Assembly: GCA_033807695.1 (NCBI GenBank)
Contig: CM066311.1
Location: 682,001 to 746,000, forward strand
Direction: 5' to 3'
Source: Daedaleopsis sinensis
Lineage: Eukaryota > Basidiomycota > Agaricomycetes > Polyporales > Polyporaceae
Length of the DNA stretch: 64,000 nt
Part shown: positions 1 to 10,878 of the stretch, piece after piece
Position numbering within the stretch: the first letter of the stretch is position 1
How the letters are laid out: each line of letters begins with the position of its first letter
Position numbers and translations under genes: made by a program
Notes under the pieces: generated by a model
Databases searched by the model: none
Told to the model about the DNA's origin: nothing
Seen by the model: only the letters and a program-made list of their open reading frames with translations

Positions 1-477
1 CGCGCACAGTACGTAAGTAGTCATAAATTAACACTCACAGGGTTTTTCGTCTTCTTCGGAGTAGTGGCCTTGGGCACAAGCTGACCCAACGCTGGCCGTC
101 ACAATTGTCGAGGTAGAATGTAGAGCAGAACATGCGTCAAAATGAGTCTACTAGTAGTATCATCGACGGACAAGTCCACGGCTGCACTCACCAGAGATAA
201 CGTCATTCACCGGGACGTAGCATAATGTGTTACTTGGCATTGAACCGACCTCCCTCTTGATTTGTGGACAGGGAACGAGAACGTAGTCGATATTTCCATG
301 GTTGTCCGGGATGGGCAACCCAACTTGTTGACGAGGGGAAGCCGGCGGGTAGTTCGCGAGTAGTTCGGGAGACACAGCAATGTATAGGTGTCCATTGCAC
401 GTCACCAACTTGGGAAGGGCCGCGGACGTAGGCCCAGAAGGGACGGCGCTGGTGTATGCTGAGCGAGAGGAGTGCAT
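1..477 (-). CDS. Zn2Cys6-type regulator, 5' part (paralogue of the 22.5-kb gene), cut by the window edge
   Basis: Two exons are visible on the minus strand: 477-192, and 91-39 after a 100-nt intron (GTGAGT to CCAG). The next donor at 38 leads out of the window. Translation closely follows the first exons of the gene at 22465: both have the core LYIAVSPELL, then a G-V/L-P-I-P-D segment, then the LGQLVP stretch with a basic KKTK end. Intron positions and phases agree (phase 1, then phase 0), and the intron sequence itself is partly conserved. The start at 477 aligns with the start of the paralogue. The zinc cluster of that paralogue lies on a later exon, so here it would fall outside the window. 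The function of the N-terminal region is unknown to me. It could also be a fragment that lacks the DNA-binding exon. Confidence 0.6.
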
Positions 478-836
478 GAGCAATTGCCAGGGGAAGTTGG
501 TTGCGCTAGAGTCAGTGTAGAACTCACCTTGCCGAGAGGGGAGTCTTTATGGTCCCAAAGAAACGCTCCCGGGAGGCGAGAACTGAGAACTGATAAATCA
601 GAATCGACAGGAATGGACTCTTTGTGACCAGCACTTGCGCGGCCAGCGCTTGTACCGGAACAGGTTTGGGTTTCGGGGCCTGCCGAGCTTGCGAGGCCGG
701 CTCCCAACGTCCAGCTGAGCGGCAAGCGCGCGCCTGCCACGTCGTCGTCTCTCTCTCTCTTACATCTAGTTCCTCTAGGCGGACGGTTCGCTCGGCGCTG
801 GCGCACAGCTCCCTACGAAGATCTTGTACCGACTGG
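478..836. other. no gene seen
   Basis: This is the upstream flank of the partial gene at 1-477. Reading frames here continue into the tandem repeats on both strands and look non-coding. I recognise no family. Confidence 0.4.
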
Positions 837-1352
837 GACCAGGGATGGCATCTCGACGGTCGGGCGGACAAAGTGGTCGCTGCGCTCCGCGGTGCGCCTC
901 CATCCTCTTCCTCAAATTTCCAAGAATCACCCTCCAGATGTCTAGCCGACTGCCCGACGTCTAGGACATTCACATCTGGGCTTTTATGCGGCGAAATTTG
1001 GATGGGAAGACCAGGGATGGCATCTCGACGGTCGGGCGGACAAAGTGGTCGCTGCGCTCCGCGGTGCGCCTCCATCCTCTTCCTCAAATTTCCAAGAATC
1101 ACCCTCCAGATGTCTAGCCGACTGCCCGACGTCTAGGACATTCACATCTGGGCTTTTATGCGGCGAAATTTGGATGGGAAGACCAGGGATGGCATCTCGA
1201 CGGTCGGGCGGACAAAGTGGTCGCTGCGCTCCGCGGTGCGCCTCCATCCTCTTCCTCAAATTTCCAAGAATCACCCTCCAGATGTCTAGCCGACTGCCCG
1301 ACGTCTAGGACATTCACATCTGGGCTTTTATGCGGCGAAATTTGGATGGGAA
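837..1352. repeat. tandem repeat, three copies of 172 bp
   Basis: Three head-to-tail copies lie at 837-1008, 1009-1180 and 1181-1352. By eye they are essentially identical; each begins GACCAGGGATGG and ends GGATGGGAA. The unit is not a multiple of three, so no repeat protein can run through all copies in one frame. The array starts 360 bp upstream of the start codon of the partial gene at 1-477. Confidence 0.95.
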
Positions 1353-1875
1353 TGGGCTGGATGGCAGGAAACTGTCTGGATGACGGTCAGTAACCCCTAT
1401 GATCCGCTGTCGAACACGACGTCCAACCGTCAGCCTCCTCCGTACGTTCACGATGTGTTCTGGGATCCGAGAGCACCCTCCTCTCGCCCATTACATATGG
1501 ATTCACGCGAGCTCCGAGAGTACACTCCTCTTACTTGCCATCGCTACCCCTATCATCTTGGGGCCCTCCTCCTGCAGACACGAGCTCCTACAAGGGAACA
1601 ACAGCCCTATTTCTCATACACGGGACAAACAGCCCTCATTCTCATACACGGGACCAACAGTCCTATTCTCTGCCCATGTCCTTATGCTAGCGTTGGGCCC
1701 GTGCGGTCTATGCGACATATACACGCTAATCTTGGACTTCGCACCCGATTAAGACCAAACGGGCCTCATGCGTTCCGTGCATACTCCGTATGAGTTTGTC
1801 CGATTGCTGCATAGCGGTCGGCTTGAGGGTAGACGAAACACCGTTCAATTCTGATATTGTCCCAGCATGTGCAGA
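1353..1875. other. no gene seen
   Basis: Only shadow frames are present. Around 1609-1670 a short motif containing CATACACGGGAC is repeated imperfectly. No protein family is recognised. Confidence 0.35.
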
Positions 1876-2240
1876 CCGCCCTTCCTCCGCACGACGTGTT
1901 CTGATGCTCTCGACACACTCCATCGTCGCTGTCCTATTCGATACCGCAGCGCTTCGTTCGCGCTCCGCTACCTCCGCTACAGTGTGATGGATGCACCACA
2001 ACGTCCAAAGGCGGCACTCTGTGTCTCCAGCCTATGGCAGACAGTGCGCGGTGGGGAGATCTGTACCACGCGATGCAATCACTGCCCGTCCCTGTGAGGT
2101 TCGACCTCGAGATGGAACCATCACACAGCCTCTAGGACTGGGGATGCTAAGAGGTGCCACTGGCAGAGCGACGGAGAGAGATGTGGGAGGAGATGACTAC
2201 CGCGGTCTGGGAGATCAGGATCAAGTTGACTGACGGCTCA
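1876..2240 (+). mobile_element. decayed non-LTR retrotransposon fragment (C-terminal region after the reverse transcriptase)
   Basis: Broken frames on the plus strand match the element piece at 4716-5543 on the other strand. The shared blocks are P-[LI]-RYR followed by AL-R-[FY]-LRY and DAP-x2-PKAAL, then DLYHA with LPV, then MWE-[DE]-M. The order of blocks is the same in both copies. In basidiomycete LINE-like elements these blocks lie between the reverse transcriptase core and the terminal Cys/His knuckle. Stops and frame changes show the copy is dead. The reverse transcriptase core itself is not seen here. Confidence 0.6.
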
Positions 2241-2363
2241 CAGCAGCTGCGTACTACGAGAAGACGCAGCACTACTCACGCGCCATGTACATATCACCAA
2301 CGACACACAACTCGCTGTCCACAGCCCATGGCCAGCGAGCTCCGCGATAGTGTGCAGATTTAA

Positions 2364-3613
2364 CCCGCTACGTCATTGTACCTGTCATGCAATACGTTCA
2401 TATCGACCTTGGTGTGTGAGGCTGCAACGCTAATTCACCTCGGTTTAATGAAGGTTTACCTTCGTTGTTGATCGACTTGTCGTACTTCCTGTGGCTGTAC
2501 TACAGTCGGCGTATTGTTCGGACAGCTCGACATTCGCTCGACATGTACATGTAACTGTGCATGTCTGTAGAATGTAGCGAGCAGGGGCAATGAGACGGGC
2601 GGGCATTCTAGTACTTGTCGCAGTCGTCATACACGTTAGTACGGGGCTGTCGTACGTAGCGAGTACAGGCGGCTAAACCTACCCATCTCCTCCTCCATCG
2701 CGTCGCTCGCGTGGCTCACCGTCTCGCTCGCTCTACTCTATTAATCGTCGCCAATAGTTTTGCCCGCCCTCCCTCCCGTAGTACATTAGTGCACGTTCAT
2801 TTGTTAATTCTCCTTCAAATAACATCTTGGCTCCTTCCACAGTGGATAGACCGGTTTGCTACTATAAAGCGCGGCGCTTCGAGCCCACCCGCTCGCAAGC
2901 CCCGCGTCCGTCCGGCTTCGCCGGCCTGAGCCCAACCCTTTCTTCTAGTAGCGAGTCGGTCATTCCACACAAACTTGACAGCGCGCGACAGACGAGGCTG
3001 GAGCCGACAGGTTGCCGACAGGAGGAGGAGAGGAAATGGAGGCAGATTGGCGACAGACCACCGTGATTGACGTGACGCGGGACGTACATACTTACCTGGA
3101 CCACTGCCCCGATTTTTCGGCTCGCCACGCTCGCCACGGATGTGACCTTCGGGACACCTGAGCGCATAGCGTACGTAAGTACTTCCCTTATCCGGAAGCC
3201 AGTTTGCTGCCCTGAGCCCTCACTGGGCCCCATCGACGTCCTGCATGCACACTGACTTTTGCAGACACCGTCGTATCCGCTGCTCGCCGCTCCGAACAAC
3301 GTCGACGCGTCAACCAGTCCGAGCCCATCCCGATCGCCGCGCCGCGCCCTTCCGAGTCGCAAAGTCTCGCCGCGCGAGAACGCATCCGGACGTCGCAGCC
3401 GCAGGGGGCAAGACACAGGCATGTGCACACACCTGCACCGCTCTCGACGTGCGACACGTCCTGCCGTCCCAGCCGTCTGAATCCGACTCGTCGGCAGGCG
3501 CTCCCAACCCATCGCCGCTCCTCAAATGTGCAGTCCACGCCGGACACCGTCCGATCGCGGGCACGCGGTGCGTACTCATCGACATCGGCCTCATCGCTCT
3601 TCATCATCAGATC
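2364..3613. other. no gene recognised
   Basis: This is mixed sequence with a GC-rich stretch at about 3250-3600. There, frames of 70-220 codons are open on both strands, which reflects composition. No motif of a known family is seen. It sits between two pieces of retroelement debris and may be more of the same. Confidence 0.3.
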
Positions 3614-5809
3614 TGAGATGTGCGCGCTTGAGCACCGCAGTCACTCATCAGTCACTTTAGCTCGGTGTCCGCGCTTTCATTCGCCGTAAGGAACCTGATT
3701 CGTTGCAGAAATTCGAACTCGCCGCTGCACTCCCACCAGCGGCGGTATCTTGGAGAACATGTCAAGCGCGGTCCTGAAGTACCCCGCATTCCGGAAAACT
3801 CGTGGGCTCCAGCCGCAGGAAGTTGAGACCCCGGTATGTTGGCGACATCCTATACCCATCCCGCCAGTCCGCTTTCAGCTGTACCGCCAGCAGGTGACGT
3901 GCGTGAGCAAGGGAGCACTCGTTCCGGTCCAAAGGTAAGTCCGCGGCTATCTTCGCGTCCTTATCCACTAACTCATTGCACTCTATTCCCACATGTGATG
4001 GGCACCAGTGGAATACGGTCTTGCGCTGCACATCCCGCTCAAGCCATTCGCGGACGTTACGGCACGCCACTACCGAGACAAGCTGCTGCCCGTGCATGCC
4101 CGGGTCCAGCAACGTCTCAAGTGCCGACTCGTTATCGGCCACCACTGCATGGATGGTTTCGCACGGCTGCTTCGTCGGAATGCGATGCCCATGCCCGCTG
4201 CGACCATCTCAGGCTCCGCGTCATAGGACGTGCCTCGACCGCACGCAATACCGCGTTCGTCAGCAGCCGCCCGGCGCGGTACGCACGGAAGGCAGCTCCG
4301 GTTCTGCATCGCGGTTTGGGGAACATCGATGATTATACAAGTAGAGGAGGAGGAGGGTAAGTTCAGCCACGGTATGTGAGACACGTCAGCCCGCATGTTT
4401 CACACCCGCAACTACGATGAGGATCTAGAATGCACGTCCGTCTCAATATCCCTTGCTAGTCCGAAAAACATAATATACATTCTGTATGTGATCGTCTAGC
4501 TAGAACTAAGCAGTACGCCGGCCATAGTCCCATCACAGAAGGAACGACAAGGTCGATCAACAGCAGTCAGAGCTGCTTAGCATGATGGTACATATTAGTA
4601 TGACATAATGTGTAGCATCGTTGCCGATATGTACGCACTGAGTTCGAGATGATTGTCGTAACCGTGTTAAAACTGTACGCCACCGTGAAATCTAAGCTAG
4701 TACAAGGACCTGCAGCTAAGGGCTGAGCGCTGCGAGGTGGTCCTCGGATGATATTCGTATAATCGGGGTCTTATCACAGAGCTCGAAAGTAGCTCGCACA
4801 AAGCGAGCGAAAATCGCGAGCAGACCGAGGTGCCGTGCAAGGTAGTTGACGAACTCCCATGGTCTGAGTTTCCCGCGGACTTCGTGGACGTGTTCGCTCT
4901 CCTTTCGCATGTCCTCCCACATAGTTACCCTGAGTGTGTGTAGCTGTTCAGCGTCGCATCTGAAGAGCACATGTTCCTCGTCTTCGATTGCCGACTGCTT
5001 CGAGCAGAAACGACAGATCCGCCAATTCCTCTGCACCGGTGACGGCCCATGTCGCAGTCGCTGGATTGCGTAGGGGTGTTCGCTCGCAAACAGTTTCATC
5101 AACGCCCTCCTGGACTTCTTGTCGAGTCGGAGGAAGGAGGGCATGGAGCAGAGACGTCGCAGCGGCAGCGGGGGTGCCAGGTGTAGAGGTCGGATTGAGG
5201 TCTCATAGAAGATGTGTAGACGATCTGATAGGGTTGCGGTGTAGAGGTGCTCCTGTAGCGACAGGAGTAGTCGCTCGAGTAGGCTATCAACGCCCTCCAT
5301 GGTAGGCACGGAGTTTATGTCGAGCACAACCTTCACGGGTAGGAGGTCGAGCGCATGGTAGAGGTCGCTCCACCATGTCGACCGTCCCTGCTGGGCAAGT
5401 TGAACTGCAAGGTGAAGCGCAGCCTTCGGGAAGGCAGGTGCGTCCGTGATCAGGTATCGGAGGAAGCGAAGGGCTAGACAGGCTCGGCGGTACCTCAGAG
5501 GCCATACGTTCATGCACATGTGTACAATAGACCGAATGGACACAGAGGAAAGTTGGAGAACACGTCGCAGGTAGGCAATTTGTACGTCTTCGAGGGGTTT
5601 AAGTAGACATAGTAGTAGGGCACTTGGAGACGCCGAAATTGAAATCTCCTCCTCCTTGATCCGTCACAAAAGATGGTGACAGCTCGCCGATCCGCTACCG
5701 CCTCGTTTAGTCTCGGTGCCAGCGTGCCCTCGACCCACGCTTCAAGCTCGTCCGATCCCTTTTTAGGATGCTCCAGGTGCCAAGTGAGTCTGTCCCGGTA
5801 CATGTCCAT
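3614..5809 (-). mobile_element. LINE-type retroelement debris: RNase H domain split by another element fragment
   Basis: On the minus strand, 5809-5651 ends in VTIFCDGS, a typical start of an RNase H domain. The rest of that domain resumes about 1.3 kb later, at about 4305-3762. It includes GAAFRAYRAG, then TSYDAE, then VADNESALETLLDP and FHWCPSHVG. At least two frame changes lie between these blocks. The interval between the halves holds the fragment annotated at 4716-5543, so the RNase H copy looks interrupted by insertion. DGS, the E of DAE, D of ADN and H of PSHVG correspond to the catalytic D-E-D-H positions of RNase H. The element is inactive. Confidence 0.65.
4716..5543 (-). mobile_element. 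non-LTR retrotransposon C-terminal fragment with Cys-rich knuckle
   Basis: One 275-codon open frame on the minus strand. It carries the block with LRYRRACLALRFLRYL near its start, then DLYHALDLLPV. Near the end comes a knuckle of the form C-R-x-C followed by EDEEHVLFRCD, as at the C terminus of many fungal LINE proteins. The same blocks occur in the fragment at 1876-2240. No reverse transcriptase core precedes it, so it is 5' truncated, as is common for LINE copies. It sits inside the interrupted RNase H domain. Confidence 0.75.
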
Positions 5810-6289
5810 TACACATGTAGCGGTACGACTCTGACTTTCGCTCGCTCGCTATTTCCTCTCCCACTCATGTCTACTAAGCTCTGCTCCTCCACTGAGTCGT
5901 CTACTGGGCCTGCTCCTTGCTGCCACGCTCGCTGGACATCTCGTGCTTGCTGAAAACATGTATGTTCTCTGTGGTCATCTACTATTGCCTAAGGAATACT
6001 AGGTGAAAATCACGCAGACCGGGGCTACGTATGCATCTGACCACATGGGCGCCGCACCTCCCCTGCTCTTCCTCAGCGCTCACGTACGCCACCGATGTGC
6101 AATTAGAAGCTTGTGCAGCCCTGGTGGATGCAATGAGGTGGCCCTATTCGCCCGTGCCATCACGCAGGATAAAAAATGAGTATCCAGATATCGATATCCA
6201 AAGGTGGCTGCAGAGGGCCCCATGGCGTGCGTGCACGGCCCCGGCGGCGACGGCGCGCCCCATCTCATCCTGCTCTTCAGCTTCTCTCG
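5810..6289. other. no gene seen
   Basis: Only short frames. No recognisable family or repeat. Confidence 0.3.
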
Positions 6290-7120
6290 CCACCTCAGCA
6301 ACAGCAACAGGAGCAGCCTCATCTCGATGCGGCAGACACGAGGCGCCACTTCGCGCCGTCAACCGGCGCGGAGAACCATCCCCAGCCGGGGCCGTTCGCG
6401 CCCCGCCGCCGCCTGCTATCGACGTCGGTGCTCGATGCGGGAGAGACGCATGGGCACGTCATCCTGCCCGAGGCCTTGCGACCCGCCGTGCGGCGCGGCT
6501 ACCACTTCGGGCGCGGAGACCGGCACAGGAGTGGGCAAGGCGGTAGTTGATGAACGTGCACAGGAGAGTTCGGGCTTGGACTTTGGTCTGGTCCGGGATG
6601 AAGAGTTGGGGGGCGGAGAAGACTTGAGGTCATGCAGGGGATGTGTGTGCCATCGTCTCGATCTGTGTAGGAGGAAGGTGGTCCTTAGGAGAATAATGTG
6701 CGGGAAACGCAGGGCACATCGCCAAGAGCGTGAAGGATCCGGACAGCGAAGAAGGCGAGTGGAACTCAGGGGATAAAGGAAGAGTGATCGAGACACGATC
6801 AGCCTGAAGGGCGCGGAGGAGCAGACAAGCAGTGCAGGCCAGATCTAGAGCGCAAGGAACACGGCGAGAGAGTACGCAATAGACGCTTTCGGTACCTCAA
6901 GTTCAGGCGCCAGGGGTGGGAGCTTCAGGACGATGGTGGGGTGCCATCTGGCGTCACACGTACCTGTGTCTACACTCACCTCAATGGCTTGCACTCGACT
7001 ATCAGGGTCGGAAGAGAGACAGCTTGAGGTACGAAGATCCATACAGCGAAACGGGCACTCTATAGCAGTGACAGAGGTCAGCCCGGAAGACACACCGTGT
7101 GCGATCCCGGGAATCAAGCA
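6290..7120 (-). pseudogene. decayed paralogue of the serine/proline-rich gene at 17.9 kb
   Basis: Read on the minus strand, the region follows the 17897-18799 protein in order. It has KAS-x3-YSL-x3-LAL matching KIPNVYSLTELLAL, then a lysine/serine-rich KSSP stretch, then a Pro/Ala-rich segment. It ends in the frame STDVDSRRRRGANG, followed by GWGW and finally KWRLVSAAS and TGA. Two frame changes and an in-frame TAG after the YSL block break the frame. The C terminus is best preserved. The reading frame was presumably lost after gene duplication. Confidence 0.7.
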
Positions 7121-7283
7121 TGTAAGAGCGATGATGTATTAGGCATATGGTTGTACGTAGGCGACATTAGACGGGTAACTTTTGAGCAAGCGACACACTG
7201 GTGGAGCGAAGCAAAGGCAGAGTAGTGTAGGTAGGCGTCGGGTGTTGTGGCGGACGAGGCTGGACGAGGCACGACGGCAAGGT

Positions 7284-8477
7284 TTATGCCTCGACGAAGC
7301 CCTTGACGTTCTTGAGCCAGCTGACGTACTCCTGTTGGAGGGGTGTCTCGTCAGTAAGAAAGTTTCCTTCATGTGATCGCTCGTACCAACCTTCTGCTCC
7401 TTGTATTCGGCGTACTCAGGAACAAAGTATGCGAGGGTCTGGTTGATACCACGCTCCTGCAAGAACTTGTCGAACTCGTCTTGCAGCGAGATGTCGAGCG
7501 TGTCGAACTGGAAGCGTAGCAACCGAACACGTCAACAGCGAAAACTTTGCCGAACGGTGACGTCAGCACTTACCTGGGGCCCAAGGTAGAATCCCCTGCG
7601 CTTCCAGTCGGCCTCTGCAGTGAGCTCAGTGCCGACCTTCGCGTCGCCATAGTACGAGATGTTGTCGATCACGAACGTGCCCTCCTGGCACATCGCATCA
7701 ATCGTCAGGGCCCCAGGTGCCGACGTCTATGTTTGGGGGGTCAGCACTACGGTCTGTGCAGACAATGATAGGGAGGGCGCACCTTCGTGAAGGAGAACGA
7801 GCAGCGAATGGGGTATGAGTGCAGGGGAGCGTCAGCATCCTCTGCGCTCTCCTCCGCGCCCTCCTCACCCTCCTCAAACTCAGCCTCGGGCTCCGTCTGG
7901 ATGTCGGCAATGGAGAAGATCAAGCGAATGCTGCGCATACCATTAGGCGTGAGGATGGGGTGCTGGCAGACGAGACACGTACTCTTCGTTGCCGAACTTC
8001 CGGCTCAGCGTGATCTCGTCGAGACCGGCGGTGTCTTCGATCTAAAGAGTGACAAGGCAGTGAATCAGCAGCCTAGACAGCGTTGGAGAAGTCAAGGGAT
8101 GTTGAGACTCACCGACCAAGTACCCTGGGCCTTGAAAGCCTTCAAGAACTCCGGCTCGGCCGCGGGGGCGGTATCGGCCTCATACTTGAGCTCCTCCGCC
8201 AGCCTCTGGCTCAGCGCAACGTCCGCTGTGTCGCGAATGTACAGCGCAAAGCGTGCATCAGACAAATAACATGGTCAGGGAAGAAAAGAGACAGACTAGC
8301 AAGACACGTACATGCACCCTCACCAAATCGGCGCGCCGACACCGAGAACGCTCTCGAAGCGATAGGCGCAATGCGGGCGGCGAGTGCAGAGCGGGCGGCC
8401 GTTCGCGACGCTGCACGGACGGCGAGCGAGCGAGAGGAGACGAGAGAGAGCTGGCGGAGGGCACGGAGGGCAGACAT
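7284..8477 (-). CDS. MAM33: mitochondrial acidic protein Mam33 / p32 (gC1qR family)
   Basis: Seven exons: 8477-8324, 8225-8113, 8041-7983, 7930-7783, 7726-7574, 7507-7391 and 7331-7284. They sum to 264 codons including the stop (263 aa), close to the ~266 aa of yeast Mam33. The first ~50 residues are rich in Arg, Ser and Ala with almost no acidic residues, as in a mitochondrial targeting peptide, and end near RAFSVSARRF. The mature part shows the acidic loop EAEFEEGEEGAEESAED and the family C terminus: DEFDKFLQERGI, AYFVPEYAEYKEQK, then YVSWLKNVKGFVEA. Every splice join restores the frame. Members are doughnut-shaped trimers in the mitochondrial matrix that support mitochondrial translation and respiration. 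The nearest upstream gene, the zinc-cluster gene at 9.4 kb, is on the same strand. Confidence 0.93.
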
Positions 8478-9385
8478 GGTGGACGTAGCAAGTAGAGGTG
8501 GGTGGCAGGTGTGCGCTGGAAATTCGCGTCGGGTTGCGCGTTAATGGGGTGTCCCGGGTCTTTGTTTGGCAACAGCCTTAGAATTAAACAACCGCTTACC
8601 AGAACCAGCATAAAATCCTTAACGCCCGTGCAATGTTTTTGGAACAGCTGGTAGTGGTACCTTGGTGAGTTTTTTTTTATCATGATTCGAGCAATCCCAC
8701 CGTACTATACAGCCAGTGCCATCGTTTTTGAGCATACCGGCAAATGTATGTAGTTTCCACAAAACCGAGTCCCAAATAGCGACACATACCGAACGAAGGC
8801 GTACACAACTCTACGATCACGGAATGTGCGCCACGCGCACACCCACGCGACTCCATCATACTCGTACTCGTACAACAGGACCACAGTTACAGGACCAAAC
8901 AGACCCAGCGAGACGTAAATAGCCATAGACGGGGAATAAGACGAGCGGGCGCGGAGCAGGAGAACACATCTATCGACAACAGGCGGGCGTTGTCTGTACA
9001 CAGCCAGCACATATACAAAACCATTCTGCAGCTGTTTGGCCAGCAACACCGCCCAAACTCCACACCTCTCTCGCACCGCGCCCGAGCGTGCACGCTGCAG
9101 CGGGGGCGCGGGCGGAGGCGGGCAGTCGGTGACACTGTTGGTGCCCAAAGAACATGAAGACAGGTTCAGCGCTGTGCCAAGGCTAGAACCGAGACGGAGC
9201 GAGAACAGCGTATCCAAAACGACGGGAACGACGAGAGCGAACGAACACAGTATTCATTGGGGGACACATCAGGAGGAGCGCGAGGGAAAGCGGACGGGAA
9301 GAGGGGGTGTGGTGACGTGAGACGGGCGACGGTGCAGCTGACGGGCGAGAACCCGCTAGATGTAGTCGTCGACGAGTTCATCGAG
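8478..9385. other. intergenic region between Mam33 and the zinc-cluster gene
   Basis: It holds the promoter side of Mam33 and the 3' side of the gene at 9386. The frame of the latter runs on past its stop as far as 9356 (see findings). No separate gene is recognised. Confidence 0.4.
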
Positions 9386-10878
9386 TCACATCGCAGCCAT
9401 GAGCGGGCGTGGCTCAGGCCCATTGAATGCCGTGACAGGCGGGTTGGTCTCGACGTGTGCCGCGAACGTCGGAGGTGGAGGGTGGTCCTTGTCCACCGTG
9501 CCGATGGGAGCAGCAGCGTCCCCGTTCGGCTGTTGTACCTCGGGCTGGGGCTCCTTCGCCTTCTTCGCCGCGCGCGATTCGTCGCCGTTTTTCGCCCGTG
9601 AGCGCTTCTTGCTCTTGGTCGGCTCTGCCGCTGTCGCACCATTTGTCGATACAGAGGCGGAGGCAGGCGTGTCTGACTTGGCAGGCGAGGCAGCGACTGG
9701 CGCGGGGAGCATGGGCGGATACGGCATAGGGGGCGCACCAGGAAACGGGCCGTAAGGGTGAGGGTACATGGCGGGATACGGAGCATAGAAGGGGTGCGGT
9801 GGTACAGCAGGAGGAGCACCATTCGGGGCGCCATCGTTGTGATGTTGGCCATCGGGAGGAGGAGGAAGGTAACCCATTGGGGGATAGACATACGGGAACG
9901 GATAGCCTTCTGGAGGCACTGGGTACCCCGGCGGGGGCGGAGGAGGAGGCGGAACAGGTGCTGGAGCTTCGCTGCTGCCTTCACCTGAGGTAGCGACGTT
10001 CATTAGCAATCAGACGGGTGAAGCGACGGTGGTGGGAGACCACGTACCACCCGATCCCTCCCCACTATTAGTTTTGTTCTTACGTTTGTAGGGACCGCGC
10101 TTGATGCCTTTTTTGCGCTCCTTGCGAATCCCGTCGACACATGTCTCCGCGAGTCCATACTTGATGCAGCGTTCGCAAGGGCGCGCTTCGTCGCAACGCT
10201 TGCATGCATTAGCACAGTTGGTGCACTGTCGAAGATGCGTTTAGTGCAGATCGAGAACGGGGGAAGTCGCGACGCAATTGCCTCCGACACCTAGCCACGG
10301 TCATCTCGCATGGCATGCGAACGTCACGAACCCGTCCTGCGTATACAAGGTCCGAGCTCGATCACACCGGCCGGTGTTTCGACAGCGATGACGCCACGCG
10401 AGAAACACCGGCCATGGATCGCGCGCAAGAGAGGTGGAAACGGTCGTCTGACACAACGGAGCTTACTCACAGCCATCTTGACTTGCTTCCTCTTAGCCTT
10501 TGGAACCGGCTGAGGAGGAGGCAGGCCTGTAGGATACGGGTAGCCTGACAAAACTATACATGAGCAGGATACGAGGATGTGATTTATGAATGACGTACCA
10601 GGTGCGGCTGGGGGCACGACGTAGAACATCCCCGGCGGAGGCGGCACCATGTAGTACGGAGCAACGGGCTGGTGCGCGCCGTTGGGTGCGTTGGGATCAT
10701 GATGAGAGGGGTCCGGTACCGGGTACGCGTAGTATGGAGGGTACGGGCCGGGAGGTGGTGGATAGTGCCCATTGTAGGGCATCGGCGGGTAGTGCGCAAC
10801 AGCGGGCGGGGGTGGCTGCGGAGTGTCTTGGGGGGTCGAGGAGGCTGAAGACGACGGCTTCGACGGTTCAGCCGACAT
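9386..10878 (-). CDS. Zn(II)2Cys6 transcription factor with proline-rich flanks
   Basis: Four exons: 10878-10599, 10544-10471, 10225-10048 and 9984-9386, giving 376 aa. The zinc cluster is encoded by exon 3. It starts CTNCANACKRCDEARPCERC and has the last Cys eight residues later, with an extra Cys inside the C-x2-C-x6-C part. A strongly basic RKERKKGIKRGPYKRKNK follows. Exon 1 and exon 4 encode Pro/Tyr-rich stretches such as PPPPGMFYVVPP and GYPFPYVYPPMGY, followed by a KSKKRSRAK segment. Such proteins bind DNA in the nucleus; the target is unknown. The start at 10878 was chosen because MSAEPSK opens the proline-rich part and sits in an ACC-ATG-T context. An in-frame ATG 75 nt upstream is possible. 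After the TGA stop, nine more in-frame codons precede a TAG. Confidence 0.9.

Noticed and set aside
3188..3616. Several 90-140-codon frames on both strands
   Set aside because: The GC-rich stretch keeps nearly all frames open; the peptides are Arg/Ser/Ala-rich without any family resemblance.
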